This document shows, piece after piece, positions 33,654 to 43,231 of a DNA stretch of 64,000 nucleotides. Both the position numbers and the translations under genes were made by a program. The stretch is from the NCBI RefSeq assembly GCF_025725725.1, contig NZ_CP107020.1:558001-622000 (forward strand), in the 5' to 3' direction. Each line of letters starts with the position of its first letter. Within the stretch, counting starts at the first letter, position 1. The stretch is from Brachybacterium huguangmaarense (GTDB taxonomy: Bacteria; Actinomycetota; Actinomycetes; Actinomycetales; Dermabacteraceae). The notes below the pieces were generated by a model that saw nothing but the letters and a program-made list of their open reading frames with translations, ran no database searches and was not told the DNA's origin.

Positions 33654-34573
33654 CGGGAGCCCTCCCGGTCCATGATCCGCACCTGCACCACCGTGATGAG
33701 CAGGAGCACGACGAACATGACGGTCGCGACGGTCGCGCCGTAGCCGGCCCGCTGGTTCTGGAAGGTCTCGACGTAGACCTGGTAGATCATCGTCGTGGTC
33801 CCGATGTTCTGCGGGCCGCCGCGGGTCATCACGTTGATGATGTCGAAGACCTGCAGCGAGTTGAGCATGACCGTGATGGACAGGAAGAACGTGGTCGCGC
33901 GCAGCTGCGGCATGGTCACGCGCCAGAACGTCGTCCACGTCGAGGCGTGGTCGATTGCGGCGGCCTCGTAGAGGTCCTGGCGGGCGCCCTGCAGCGCGGC
34001 GAGGTAGATGACGAAGCTGTAGCCGACGTTCTTCCAGATGTACGTCAGCGTCACCATGAACAGGGCCCATCCGGGCCGCTGGTAGAAGTCGGGCGTGTGC
34101 ACGCCGATGCGGCCGAGCAGGTCGCGGATCATGCCGAAGTTGGGGTCGAAGACGAACTGGAAGGCGATGCCGACGGCCGCGCCCGAGAGCACGAAGGGCG
34201 CGAAGATCGCCGAGCGCACGAGGTTGCGGCCGCGCAGGCGCTGGTCGAGCAGGAGGGCGAGCAGCAGGCCGAGCACCATGCAGCCGCCGACCACCGCGAT
34301 CGTGAAGATCACGGTGTTGCGCACGATCGTCCAGGAGTCGGGGCTCGTGGCCCACTCGACGTAGTTGTCGCCGCCGATGAACGTGGAGGTGGGCGACGAG
34401 ATGTTCCAGTCGAAGAACGACAGGCGGATGTTGTCGACGAGGGGGCGGTACGTGAAGATCGTCAGCAGCACGAGGTTGGGCAGCAGGAGGCCGACGAACA
34501 GCAGCCAGTGCTTCCAGGCGCCGCGCGAGCGCGGGGGCGCGGCAGGCAGCGCGGCAGGGTCGGCGGAGGTCAC
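33650..34573 (-). CDS. ugpA: ABC transporter permease, UgpA-like
   Basis: First membrane subunit (307 aa, six helices) of the Ugp-like importer and first gene of its operon. Helix 1 is in WLLFVGLLLPNLVLLTIFTY, and the EAA loop is LYEAAAIDHASTWTTFWRVTMP. The GTG at 34573 is preferred because TACGGT lies 8 nt upstream without a Shine-Dalgarno sequence, as in leaderless transcripts. An in-frame start at 34612 would add 13 Arg/Pro-rich residues. Confidence 0.87.
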   Translation of the reverse strand: MTSADPAALPAAPPRSRGAWKHWLLFVGLLLPNLVLLTIFTYRPLVDNIRLSFFDWNISSPTSTFIGGDNYVEWATSPDSWTIVRNTVIFTIAVVGGCMVLGLLLALLLDQRLRGRNLVRSAIFAPFVLSGAAVGIAFQFVFDPNFGMIRDLLGRIGVHTPDFYQRPGWALFMVTLTYIWKNVGYSFVIYLAALQGARQDLYEAAAIDHASTWTTFWRVTMPQLRATTFFLSITVMLNSLQVFDIINVMTRGGPQNIGTTTMIYQVYVETFQNQRAGYGATVATVMFVVLLLITVVQVRIMDREGSR

Positions 34574-34819
34574 GAGAGGCGACCGTAGGGGGCGGGGGCG
34601 AACGCGCGGCAACGGGCGAGGGACCAGGCGGTGACCTGCGGGCGTCGCACGGCGATGGGCGATGTGGTGCTCGACACATCGGGGACCGTAGCACGCGGGG
34701 TCGGGCCGGGTGGGGCGGTCGGAAGAACTTGTGACCGCCCCGTGACCAGGGCCGACGGCACGGTGACGGGCCCTCCCGCCGCGACGGCGGGAGGGCCCGG
34801 AGAGCGGCCGAGCGGCCGG

Positions 34820-35290
34820 TCAGCTCGCGGTGACGGCGGCGGCGAGCAGGTTGAGGGACTGCTCGAGGTCCTCCTCGGTGACCTTCGGGAAGATCTGGCG
34901 GAGCTTCGGGTCGGTGACCTTGGACCAGTCGTAGGTCAGCGACACCTCGGTGTCGCCCGAGTCGAGCGGCGTGAGCTCGTACAGCCACTCCCAGCCCGCC
35001 GGCTGGTCCTTGTTCTGCTCCTGCGCGGGCTGCCAGCCCACCATCTTGTTGTGGTCGAACGCGGTGACGTGGTTGTACATGCGGTAGTCGCCGCCCATGT
35101 CCTCGGCGTGCATGTTCATCACGAACTGCTCGCCCACCTTGGTGATGCGCTCGGTGTCCTCGCTCGAGCGGACCATGCCGGAGCCGTCGAACTCACGATG
35201 GCGGGCGGGCAGGGTCAGCAGGGCGAAGACGTCCTTGGCGGGGACGTCGATGGTGCGGGTGACGGTGATGGAGTTCTCGGTGCTGGTCAT
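34820..35290 (-). CDS. SRPBCC family protein
   Basis: Soluble 156-aa protein of the polyketide-cyclase/START-like fold. VTRTIDVPAKDVFALLTLPARHREFDGSG at the N-terminus and VSLTYDWSKVTDPKLRQIFP in the second half are typical of the family. Function and ligand are unknown. The ATG at 35290 has GGAGG unusually close (2 nt). An in-frame GTG at 35299 is an alternative that would suggest a leaderless start. It stands alone between the Ugp-like and osmoprotectant operons, and its promoter region is occupied by the terminator hairpin of the latter. Confidence 0.85.
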   Translation of the reverse strand: MTSTENSITVTRTIDVPAKDVFALLTLPARHREFDGSGMVRSSEDTERITKVGEQFVMNMHAEDMGGDYRMYNHVTAFDHNKMVGWQPAQEQNKDQPAGWEWLYELTPLDSGDTEVSLTYDWSKVTDPKLRQIFPKVTEEDLEQSLNLLAAAVTAS

Positions 35291-35300
35291 GTCCTCCACC

Positions 35301-35344
35301 GTGCCACGGCATCGCGGGCTTGTCAGCCCGCGGTGCCGTGGCGC
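35301..35344 (-). terminator. Strong terminator hairpin of the osmoprotectant operon
   Basis: Twenty-nucleotide arms (35301-35320 and 35325-35344) pair with only two mismatches across the loop TGTC. It begins 26 bp after the binding-protein stop and ends 10 bp before the next gene's ATG. Confidence 0.7.
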
Positions 35345-35370
35345 CCGGAGCGCCGGGGCGGACCGACCGG

Positions 35371-36315
35371 TCAGACCAGGCCCTTGTCCTTCAGCCAGGC
35401 CGTGGCGATCTCGGCGGACTTCTTCTGCTCGTCGACGCTCTGGGTGTTCAGGGCGATGAGCTCCTCAGTCGTGAGCGCGTCGGTGACGGTCTTGATCGCC
35501 GCCTTGGCCGCATCATCGACCTTGGCCGAGACGATCGGCACCACGTTCTGCGGCAGGATCATCGACTCCGGGTCCTCGAGGGTCACGAAGCCGTTGGCCG
35601 CGATCGCCGGGTCCGCGGAGTAGATGTCGGCGAGCTGCACGGTCCCGTCGGTGAGGGCCTTGACGGTGAGCGGGCCGCCCGAGTCCTCGACGGGCACGAG
35701 CGTCACGTCGGCGCCGTAGACCCGCTTGAGGCCCTCGGGGCCATAGGGGCGGGTCTCGAACTCGCTGTTGGCCGCGACCTTGAGGCTCTCGGACACCTTC
35801 GAGAGGTCCGCGAGCGAGGTCAGGGAGTTGGCCGACGCGAAGTCCTTGGTCGTGTTGTAGGAGTCCTGGTCGGTCGCCTGGGCGTACGGGAGGGCGGTCA
35901 GGCCGTCGGGCAGGGCCTCGGCGAGCGCCTGGGCGATCTCGTCGGGGCTCGCCGTCTCGGCATCCTTGTCGTAGTACTGCAGCAGGTTGCCCGTGTACTC
36001 GGGGATCACGTCGACCTTGCCGCCCTCGAGCTCAGGGAGGTACACCTCGCGCTGGCCGATCTGGTACTGGCGCGACACCTGGGCGCCGGACTTCTCGAGC
36101 ACCTGCGCGAAGAGCTCGGCGATGATCTCATTGGAGTAGTAGGCCTGAGAGCCGACGACGATGCCGCCGCCCGCGCTGCCGCCGTCGGAGCCGCCGGCGC
36201 TCGAGGACTCCTGGGACAGCGGGTCGTCGTTGGAGCAGGCGGCGAGCGAGACGGCCGCGCCGCCGAGGCCCAGCAGGCCCAGGGCGCTGCGGCGCCCGAT
36301 GGAGGTGGTGGTCAT
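35371..36315 (-). CDS. opuCC: Osmoprotectant (glycine betaine/choline-type) ABC binding lipoprotein
   Basis: Extracytoplasmic receptor (314 aa) of an OpuC/OsmX-type importer for quaternary amine osmoprotectants. A twin-arginine-like signal (GRRSALG) leads to the lipobox Cys27 (SLAACS), followed by a Ser/Gly-rich linker. The type signature is clear in GKVDVIPEYTGNLLQYY, ADIYSADPAIAANGFVTLED and the final AWLKDKGLV. The ATG at 36315 follows GGAAGGA. It is the last of four genes (ATPase, permease, permease, SBP). The exact ligand is unknown. Confidence 0.9.
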   Translation of the reverse strand: MTTTSIGRRSALGLLGLGGAAVSLAACSNDDPLSQESSSAGGSDGGSAGGGIVVGSQAYYSNEIIAELFAQVLEKSGAQVSRQYQIGQREVYLPELEGGKVDVIPEYTGNLLQYYDKDAETASPDEIAQALAEALPDGLTALPYAQATDQDSYNTTKDFASANSLTSLADLSKVSESLKVAANSEFETRPYGPEGLKRVYGADVTLVPVEDSGGPLTVKALTDGTVQLADIYSADPAIAANGFVTLEDPESMILPQNVVPIVSAKVDDAAKAAIKTVTDALTTEELIALNTQSVDEQKKSAEIATAWLKDKGLV

Positions 36316-36404
36316 GGTTCTGTCCTTCCGGTGGGGCGGGTTCGCGGGCGGGGATGCCCGGAGGAGGTGGGTCTGGTCGGGCGCGAGGTCACGTCGACGG
36401 GCGG

Positions 36405-37073
36405 TCACGTGGAGACGGCGGCGCCGCGCGGCGCCGTGAGCCGCTGGACGGTCAGCAGGATCACCTCGAGCACGATCGCGAGCGCGATCACCAGCAGGGA
36501 CCCGGCCAGCATCTGCGGGTAGTCCTGGGTCTTGAGGCCCAGGAAGATGTAGCGGCCCAGGCCGCCGTTGCCGATGTACGCGGCGAGCATCGCGGTCGAG
36601 ACGACCTGCAGGGTCGCCGAGCGCAGCCCCGAGATGAGCAGCGGCAGGCCGAGCGGGAGCTCGACGCGCGCGAGGATCTGCCACTCGGTCATGCCCTGCG
36701 CCCGGGCGGCGTCGACCGTGCGCGGGTCGACCGACTCGCACGCGGAGTACGCCCCGGCCAGGAGCGAGGGGATCGCGAGGATCACGAACGCGAGGACGGG
36801 GGCGAGCAGGCCGATGCCGGCGAGCAGGCCGAACAGGGTGACGAGGCCCAGGGTGGGCAGGGCCCGTGCGGCGCCGGAGGCCGTCACGGCGATCCCGCGT
36901 CCGCGATGGGTGTGGCCGACGAGCAGGCCGAGTGGGATCGCGATGACCGCGGCGATGCCCACGCCGATCACGGTGTACCAGAGGTGCTCGCCCAGGCGCA
37001 TCGGGATGCCCGAGGGGCCGCTCCAGTGCAGGGGGTCCGCGAGCCAGGCGAAGGCGCCGGTCAGCTGGTTCAT
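36405..37073 (-). CDS. opuCD: Osmoprotectant ABC transporter permease 2
   Basis: Integral membrane subunit (222 aa) of the OpuC-type importer. GEHLWYTVIGVGIAAVIAIPLGLLVG is the first helix region, and ARAQGMTEWQILARVELPLGLP is the ATPase-contact loop with the family's ELPL ending. It overlaps the upstream permease gene by ATGA (37070-37073). Confidence 0.9.
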   Translation of the reverse strand: MNQLTGAFAWLADPLHWSGPSGIPMRLGEHLWYTVIGVGIAAVIAIPLGLLVGHTHRGRGIAVTASGAARALPTLGLVTLFGLLAGIGLLAPVLAFVILAIPSLLAGAYSACESVDPRTVDAARAQGMTEWQILARVELPLGLPLLISGLRSATLQVVSTAMLAAYIGNGGLGRYIFLGLKTQDYPQMLAGSLLVIALAIVLEVILLTVQRLTAPRGAAVST

Positions 37074-37791
37074 ACGACGCTCACCTCCTGCGCGGCGGGG
37101 TCGGGACGCGCCGGGCCGGTCGGTGAGGACGAGGCGCCGCGACGTCCGCGGCGCGGGGCGCCGCCGCCGCGGGACCAGGGCATGAGCACGCGGCCCAGGA
37201 GCACCAGCAGGCCGTCGAGCACGAGGGCGAGCACGGCGGTCATCACGATGCCGGCGAGGATCTCCGCGACGATGCCGCGCTGGAAGCCGTCGACGAAGAG
37301 CATGCCGAGGCTCGGCACGCCGAGCACACCGCCGACGGTCACGAGCGAGACGGTGGAGACCGTGACCACGCGCAGGCCGGCGAGCAGGACGGGCCCGGCG
37401 AGCGGCAGCTCGACCTGCACGAACCGTGCCAGCGGCGCGTAGCCCTGGGCCGTCGCCGACTGCAGGACCTCGCGGCTCACGCTGCCGAAGGCGCCGACCG
37501 CGCTCGGCACCATGAGGGCGAGGCCGTAGAGCGTGAGGGCGACGACGATGTTGAAGGGGCTGCGGATGCCCGTGCCCAGGATCAGCGGTAGCACGATGAA
37601 CAGCGGGAGCGACGGCACCGCGTACAGCAGCCCGGAGGTGACGCTGACGGTGCCGCGCAGCCATCCGCGGGAGCCGGCGAGCTTGGCGATGGGGATCGCG
37701 AGCACGAACGACAGCACGATCGGGGGCAGCGCCTGCAGCAGGTGCGCCCCGAGGTTGGAGGAGATGGTGTCGAGGTTGTCGAGCACCCAGC

Positions 37792-37795
<4 letters not shown>
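37070..37795 (-). CDS. opuCB: Osmoprotectant ABC transporter permease 1
   Basis: Integral membrane subunit (241 aa) of the same importer, with VPSLPLFIVLPLIL and the contact loop SATAQGYAPLARFVQVELPLAGP. The C-terminal about 35 residues are an extra Arg/Pro/Ser-rich cytosolic tail. It overlaps the ATPase gene by ATGA (37792-37795), so the first three genes of the operon are translationally coupled. Confidence 0.9.
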
Positions 37796-38625
<830 letters not shown>

Positions 38626-38965
38626 GGGGTCCTCCTCATCGCGCGGTTCGGCCGGCGACTGGGATCGGGTGCCCCACCCTATGCGACCCGACCGACATTC
38701 CCACGGCGCCGACCGCGCGGTCGCCGCGGGCAGGGGCCGGGGCGACGGGGAGCCGCCCGTCGACGCCGGGCCGGCGAGGGGCGGCGACCCGCGGCGCGGC
38801 GCCCACGGAGCGCGGCGCCAGCGGCCCCGCCTCTCATCGAGATCGCCTTTCCGGGTGGAATCCGACGGGAATTCCACCCGAAAAGGCGATCTCGATGAGA
38901 GGCGGGGCCACGATGCCCCGTGAACCGGCGATCTCGATGCTGCGCCTCAGCCGACGTCGGCCCCC
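38626..38965. other. Intergenic region between pdxT and the osmoprotectant operon
   Basis: These 340 bp should hold the promoter of the osmoprotectant operon. A long palindrome (38823-38909) follows pdxT. The rest is GC-rich without a recognisable gene. Confidence 0.5.
38823..38909 (-). terminator. Very long palindrome downstream of pdxT, ATCGAGATCGCC family, copy 2
   Basis: The left arm 38823-38863 and right arm 38868-38909 pair over about 41 bp with one mismatch and one bulged base, around a 4-nt loop. The inner part (ATCGAGATCGCCTTT...CCACCCGAAAAGGCGATCTCGAT) matches the palindrome at 28188-28248. It lies 57 bp after the pdxT stop. Confidence 0.7.
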
Positions 38966-39649
38966 TCAGCCGACCCGCCCGCGCCGCACGGAGGCCAGGC
39001 GCAGCAGCTCGCGGTGCACGGTCGTCTCCCCCGTGAGCTCGGGGTGGAAGGAGATGCCGAGCAGGCTGCCCGCGCGCACGCCGACGATCGGCGCGTGAGG
39101 GTCGCCCACGTCGTCCCCACGACGGGCGTTGACCTCGACGCCCTCCCCCACGGCGACCACCTCGGGTGCCCGGATGAAGGCCGCGCGCACGGGGCCGAGC
39201 GTCGTCGCGAGGGTCTCCTCGGCCGAGTCGACCTGGCGGCCGAAGGCGTTGCGCCGCACGGTCACGTCCAGGCCGCCGAGGCTCTGCTGTCCCGGGGCGG
39301 GGTCGAGCACGCGGTCGGCGAGCAGGATGAGGCCGGCACAGGTCCCGAGCGTCGGCAGCCCGCCGGCGAGCGTCGCTCTCAGCGGATCCCGCAGTCCCAG
39401 GATCCGGGTCAGGCGGTCGATCGTGGAGGACTCCCCGCCCGGCAGGACGAGCGCGTCGAGGTCCTCGAGCTGCACGGGCCGGCGCACGAGCACCGCCCGG
39501 GCGCCCAGAGACGTCAGCAGCTCCACGTGCTCGCGCACCCCGCCCTGGAGGGCGAGCACGCCGACGCGCAGCCCGGCGCCGGGGAGCAGGTCGTCGGGAT
39601 GCCCATCGTGCGCGTCCCCTCGGCGCACCTGCTCGCCCGTCGTGGTCAC
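38966..39649 (-). CDS. pdxT: Pyridoxal 5'-phosphate synthase glutaminase subunit
   Basis: Class I glutamine amidotransferase (227 aa) that feeds ammonia to PdxS for ribose-5-phosphate-dependent PLP synthesis. The nucleophile is Cys104 in GTCAGLILL, with His202 and Glu204 in SFHPELT completing the triad. [11 protein letters not shown] near the N-terminus and LPGGESST near 69-76 are family motifs. About 27 extra N-terminal residues precede the core. The GTG at 39649 overlaps the pdxS stop (GTGA), so the two are coupled. Confidence 0.96.
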   Translation of the reverse strand: MTTTGEQVRRGDAHDGHPDDLLPGAGLRVGVLALQGGVREHVELLTSLGARAVLVRRPVQLEDLDALVLPGGESSTIDRLTRILGLRDPLRATLAGGLPTLGTCAGLILLADRVLDPAPGQQSLGGLDVTVRRNAFGRQVDSAEETLATTLGPVRAAFIRAPEVVAVGEGVEVNARRGDDVGDPHAPIVGVRAGSLLGISFHPELTGETTVHRELLRLASVRRGRVG

Positions 39650-40575
39650 CAGCCGCGCTCGGCCAGGCGATGCGGGGCCGGGAGGTCGGCGACGTTGATG
39701 CCGACCATCGCCTCGCCGAGGCCGCGCGAGGCGTCGGCGATCGCGGCCGGGTCGTCGTACTGCGCGGTGGCGCGCACGATCGCGGCGGCGCGGCGCGCCG
39801 GGTCGCCGGACTTGAAGATGCCCGATCCCACGAACACGCCGTCGGCGCCGAGCTGCATCATGAGCGCCGCGTCGGCCGGGGTGGCGACGCCGCCCGCGGT
39901 GAACAGGACGACGGGCAGCTCGCCCCTCTCGGCGACCTCGCGCACGATCTCATACGGCGCCTGCAGCTCCTTGGCGGCGACGTACAGCTCCTCGGGCGAG
40001 GAGGTCCACAGCCCGTGGAGCTCGGCGATCTGCTTGCGGATGGTGCGGATGTGCTTGGTCGCCTCGGAGACGTCACCGGTGCCGGCCTCGCCCTTGGAGC
40101 GGATCATCGCGGCGCCCTCGGCGAGGCGCCGCAGCGCCTCGCCGAGGTTGGTCGCGCCGCACACGAACGGCACGGTGAAGCGCTGCTTGTCGATGTGGTG
40201 GGCGTAGTCGGCGGGGCTGAGCACCTCGGACTCGTCGATGTAGTCGACCCCCAGGTGCTCGAGGATCTGCGCCTCGACCTGGTGGCCGATGCGGGCCTTG
40301 GCCATGACGGGGATCGAGACGGTCTCGATGATGCCCTCGATCATGTCGGGGTCGCTCATGCGGGACACGCCGCCCTCGGCGCGGATGTCGGCGGGTACGC
40401 GCTCGAGCGCCATCACCGCGACGGCGCCGGCGTCCTCGGCGATGCGAGCCTGCTCGGGGGTGACGACGTCCATGATGACGCCGCCCTTGAGCATGTCGGC
40501 CAGCCCGCGCTTGACGAGCGGGGAGCCGGTGGTGGGGGCGTCGGTACCTGGGGTGTTCTGTGCCATGGGCACCAT
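39646..40575 (-). CDS. pdxS: Pyridoxal 5'-phosphate synthase lyase subunit
   Basis: Beta/alpha-barrel synthase (309 aa) building PLP from ribose 5-phosphate, glyceraldehyde 3-phosphate and ammonia supplied by PdxT. The catalytic lysines are visible in VMAKARIGH and [13 protein letters not shown], and GGVIMDVV carries the conserved Asp. The ATG at 40575 is chosen because AGGGGG lies 6 nt upstream; an in-frame ATG at 40566 is possible. It is divergent from a MocR-type regulator, with a 10-bp inverted repeat in the shared promoter region, so B6 status probably controls it. Confidence 0.97.
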   Translation of the reverse strand: MVPMAQNTPGTDAPTTGSPLVKRGLADMLKGGVIMDVVTPEQARIAEDAGAVAVMALERVPADIRAEGGVSRMSDPDMIEGIIETVSIPVMAKARIGHQVEAQILEHLGVDYIDESEVLSPADYAHHIDKQRFTVPFVCGATNLGEALRRLAEGAAMIRSKGEAGTGDVSEATKHIRTIRKQIAELHGLWTSSPEELYVAAKELQAPYEIVREVAERGELPVVLFTAGGVATPADAALMMQLGADGVFVGSGIFKSGDPARRAAAIVRATAQYDDPAAIADASRGLGEAMVGINVADLPAPHRLAERGW

Positions 40576-40589
40576 GCTCGCCCCCTGCA

Positions 40590-40634
40590 GTGGTCCATCA
40601 CCAGTTCCAGTTTTCGCGTGTTCCGATGGACCAC
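40590..40634. promoter_or_regulatory. PdxR operator in the pdxS-pdxR divergent promoter
   Basis: GTGGTCCATC (40590-40599) and GATGGACCAC (40625-40634) form a perfect inverted repeat with 25 nt between. CCAGTTCCAGTT between them adds a short direct repeat. The arms flank the promoters of both pdxS and pdxR. Confidence 0.7.
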
Positions 40635-40662
40635 ATACCCCTCGCCGGACGAGGATGTGCAT

Positions 40663-42072
40663 GTGCCCCGCTCCGCTCGCCCCGTGGACCTGCCGCTCGA
40701 TCCGACGACCGGTCCCGAAGGGTCCGTGCCCGAACGCCTCGCCGCGCAGATCCGTGCCCTCGTCGCCGAGGGGACCCTGCGCCCCGGCGACCCGCTGCCG
40801 TCCTCGCGCGCGCTCGCCGAGCGGCTGGGCGTCTCGCGCGGGAGCGTCGTCGGCGCCTACCTGCAGCTGAGCGCGGAGGGCTACCTCGCGGCCGTGCGCG
40901 GCAGCGGCACCGTCGTCGATCCCGCCCTCGCCCTTCTGCCCCGCCATCCGCGGGCCGGAGCACCCGTCGCGTCGCCGACGTCCGACCGGTCCCGTGCGGC
41001 ACCGGCTCCGATCGATCTACGCCCCGGAGCCTCCCGTGGGCTTATCTCGCTGACGTCGCCCGCGTGGCGACGGGCCTGGCGCGACGCGGCGGCGAGCGCA
41101 CACGGGGTCCGCGCCGAGCCGCTCGGCTCCCGCGCCCTGCGGGAGGTGCTCGCCGAGCGGCTGCGACGGGTGCGTGCCGTGCGTGCGTCGGCCGAGCACG
41201 TGGCGGTCACCGCGGGGACCCGCGACGGCCTGATGCTCCTGCTCACGGCGCTGCAGCAGCGCCACGGGCGCCCTCTCACGGTGGGCTTCGAGTCGCCCGG
41301 GTATCCGAGCCTGCGGCGCATCCCGCACGTCCGCGGCGATCGCGTCGTCGACGCCCCGGTCGACGGGCAGGGTCTTGATCCGGAACGTCTGCCGCGCGGC
41401 CTCGACGTCCTCGTCGTGACCCCGTCGCATCAGCACCCGCTCGGCGGGTCGCTCCCTGTCGGGCGGCGGCTGGCGATCCTCGAGCGGGCCCGGGCAGAGG
41501 GCTTCGTGGTGGTCGAGGACGAGCACACCGCCGAATGGCGCTGGGAGGGCGCGCCGCTGCCTGCTCTCGCCGGGCTCGACGATCCGGCCGATCCCCGCAC
41601 CGTGCTGCTGGGCAGCCTGTCCTCGCTCGCGGATCCCGGCATCGTCGCCGGCCACCTCCTCGCACCTGTCTGGCTCCTCGAGTCGCTCGCGAGCGTGCGC
41701 CGGGCGGTCGGGACGCCGCTCGGCGCGGTGCCGCAGGCGGCGATGGCGGCCTTCGTCGGCTACGGCGCGCTGGACCGGCAGCTGCAGAGCGCGCGACCGG
41801 GGCATCGCCGCCGCCTGCAGCTGCTCCGCGACCGGCTGAGTGAGGTGCCCGGCCTCTCCGTGCAGGACGTGCCGGGCGGACTGGCCGCGATCATGCTGGC
41901 CGATGCGCCCGTCGGCCCGCTCCTCGAACGCGCCGCCCGCGCCGGGGTGCGCGTGGAGTCACTCGACCGCTACTGGGCGGACAGGGCGCCGCGGCCGGGC
42001 ATCGTCGTCGGGTTCGGCGTGCCCGACGACGACCTCGACGAGGGGCTGCGGCGACTCGTCGCGGCGCTCTGA
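40663..42072 (+). CDS. pdxR: MocR/PdxR-type GntR regulator of pyridoxal phosphate synthesis
   Basis: Chimeric regulator (469 aa). The winged-helix GntR domain (about residues 15-85, [20 protein letters not shown]) is followed by a fold-type-I aminotransferase-like domain that normally binds PLP and senses B6 sufficiency. TPSHQHPLG and [10 protein letters not shown] correspond to cofactor-region motifs. The expected PLP lysine (S/T-x-S-K) is replaced: residues 317-322 read GSLSSL, with Ser321 at the lysine position. The GTG at 40663 has GAGGA 7 nt upstream; a GTG at 40657 is also in frame. Position opposite pdxST makes the role clear, though the sensing mode may differ from PLP-linked MocRs. 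Confidence 0.88.
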   Translation: MPRSARPVDLPLDPTTGPEGSVPERLAAQIRALVAEGTLRPGDPLPSSRALAERLGVSRGSVVGAYLQLSAEGYLAAVRGSGTVVDPALALLPRHPRAGAPVASPTSDRSRAAPAPIDLRPGASRGLISLTSPAWRRAWRDAAASAHGVRAEPLGSRALREVLAERLRRVRAVRASAEHVAVTAGTRDGLMLLLTALQQRHGRPLTVGFESPGYPSLRRIPHVRGDRVVDAPVDGQGLDPERLPRGLDVLVVTPSHQHPLGGSLPVGRRLAILERARAEGFVVVEDEHTAEWRWEGAPLPALAGLDDPADPRTVLLGSLSSLADPGIVAGHLLAPVWLLESLASVRRAVGTPLGAVPQAAMAAFVGYGALDRQLQSARPGHRRRLQLLRDRLSEVPGLSVQDVPGGLAAIMLADAPVGPLLERAARAGVRVESLDRYWADRAPRPGIVVGFGVPDDDLDEGLRRLVAAL

Positions 42073-42103
42073 GCGCGGCGGGCGCCGGGGGTGACGACAG
42101 GGT

Positions 42104-42185
42104 GGGTGCCTGGGACGACGACAGAGCCGGCGCCCGGGGCGACACAGAGCGGGCGCCCGGGGCGACACGGAGCGGGCGCTCAAGA
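42104..42185. repeat. 24-27-bp tandem repeats
   Basis: About three units of a GGCGCCCGGGGCGACACAGAG-like sequence follow the pdxR stop, becoming more divergent at both ends. Confidence 0.5.
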
Positions 42186-42289
42186 CAACGACAGTCACGA
42201 CCTCGACCACGGACGAGGACCCCACACGCCTCGGCCTTCGAGGCGCCTCCAGGGAAGCGCTCCTCCCGCATCGACAGGCACGAAGACGT

Positions 42290-42637
42290 CGAAAAGTAGC
42301 CCTGCACCAACGGCAACGTGCACCTCGATCCAGGAAAACGACGCAAACGTGCGTCTCGACGGGATCCGCGTCGGGTGACCCCCGCGAGGACATCGACAGG
42401 CACGAATGCGTCGGAAAGCCGCCCTATACCGACAGCAACGTGCACCTCGATCCAGGAAAACGACAGCAACGCGCACCTCGATGACAGAGACCGGCACCCG
42501 CAACATCGACGTCTGCGTTTCGGTCGTCATCCATGCCATATAGCGACTAAAACGCAGAAGTCGATCCCTCCCCCAGACATCGAAGCCCGCACGCCCTTGG
42601 GTTCAGCTCACGCCCGCATCGATACGCCCGACGACGT
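42290..42637. repeat. 348-bp tandem unit, copy A
   Basis: Anchor words such as AAGTAG (42294), GGGATCCGCG (42361) and CCATGCCATA (42531) recur exactly 348 bp further on (42642, 42709, 42879). The unit itself contains 31-bp subunits beginning AACGTGCACCTCGATCCAGG at 42315 and 42437 and a hairpin at 42505-42565. Confidence 0.8.
42505..42565. repeat. Hairpin element, copy 1
   Basis: ATCGACGTCTGCGTTTCGGTCG (split as 42505-42526) pairs with 42544-42565 over 22 positions with a few mismatches, loop 17 nt. Further copies lie at 42853-42913 and 43171-43231. Confidence 0.6.
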
Positions 42638-42985
42638 CTGAAAGTAGCCCTATACCGACTGCAACGTGAACCTCGATCCAGGAAAACGACGCCAACGTGC
42701 GTCTCGACGGGATCCGCGTCGGGTGCCCCCCGGGAGGACATCGACAGGCACAAACACGTCGGAAAGTCGTCCTATACCGACAGCAACGTGAACCTCGATC
42801 CAGGAAAACGACAGCAACGCGCACCTCGATGACAGAGACCGGCACCCGCAACATCGACGTCTGCGTTTCGGTCGTCATCCATGCCATATAGCGACTAAAA
42901 CGCAGAAGTCGATTCCCCCCCAGACATCGAAGCCCGCACGCCCTTGGGTTCAGCTCACGCCCGCATCGATACGCCCGACGACGTC
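42638..42985. repeat. 348-bp tandem unit, copy B
   Basis: This is a near-identical second copy of 42290-42637, differing by scattered substitutions. A partial third copy starts at about 42985 (AAGTAG at 42989, offset 347). Confidence 0.8.
42853..42913. repeat. Hairpin element, copy 2
   Basis: This copy lies exactly 348 bp after copy 1, with the same arms and loop. Confidence 0.6.
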
Positions 42986-43009
42986 GGAAAGTAGCCCTAT
43001 ACCGACATC

Positions 43010-43133
43010 AACGTGAACCCCGATCCAGGGAACCGACAGCAACGTGCACCTCGATCCGGGCAACCGACGCCAACGTGCCACTCGATCCAGGCAACCGACG
43101 CGAAGGTGCACCTCGATCCAGGCAACCGACGGT
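43010..43133. repeat. 31-bp tandem array, four consecutive units
   Basis: Units start at 43010, 43041, 43072 and 43103, each of the form AACGTGCACCTCGATCCAGG followed by CAACCGACGCC or a variant. A fifth, diverging start follows at 43134. There are no unique spacers between units. Confidence 0.8.
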
Positions 43134-43170
43134 AACGTGCACTTCGATGGCAGAGACAGGCGCCAGCAAC

Positions 43171-43231
43171 ATCGATGTCTGCGTTTCGGTCGCCATCCAT
43201 GCCATATAGCGACCAATACGCAGAAGTCGAT
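43171..43231. repeat. Hairpin element, copy 3
   Basis: Its arms are 43171-43192 and 43210-43231. Some arm bases differ from copies 1 and 2, yet the inner stem CGACC/GGTCG is fully paired, so the fold is conserved. Confidence 0.6.

Noticed and set aside
42195..42887. Two similar minus-strand frames beginning MAWMTTETQTSML as a small protein family
   Set aside because: They arise from the 348-bp DNA duplication. There is no ribosome binding site, codon use is unlike that of the neighbours, and the 31-bp subunits shift frame within the reading frames.
43010..43133. CRISPR array
   Set aside because: The 31-bp units are directly adjacent without unique spacers, and no cas gene is in the window.
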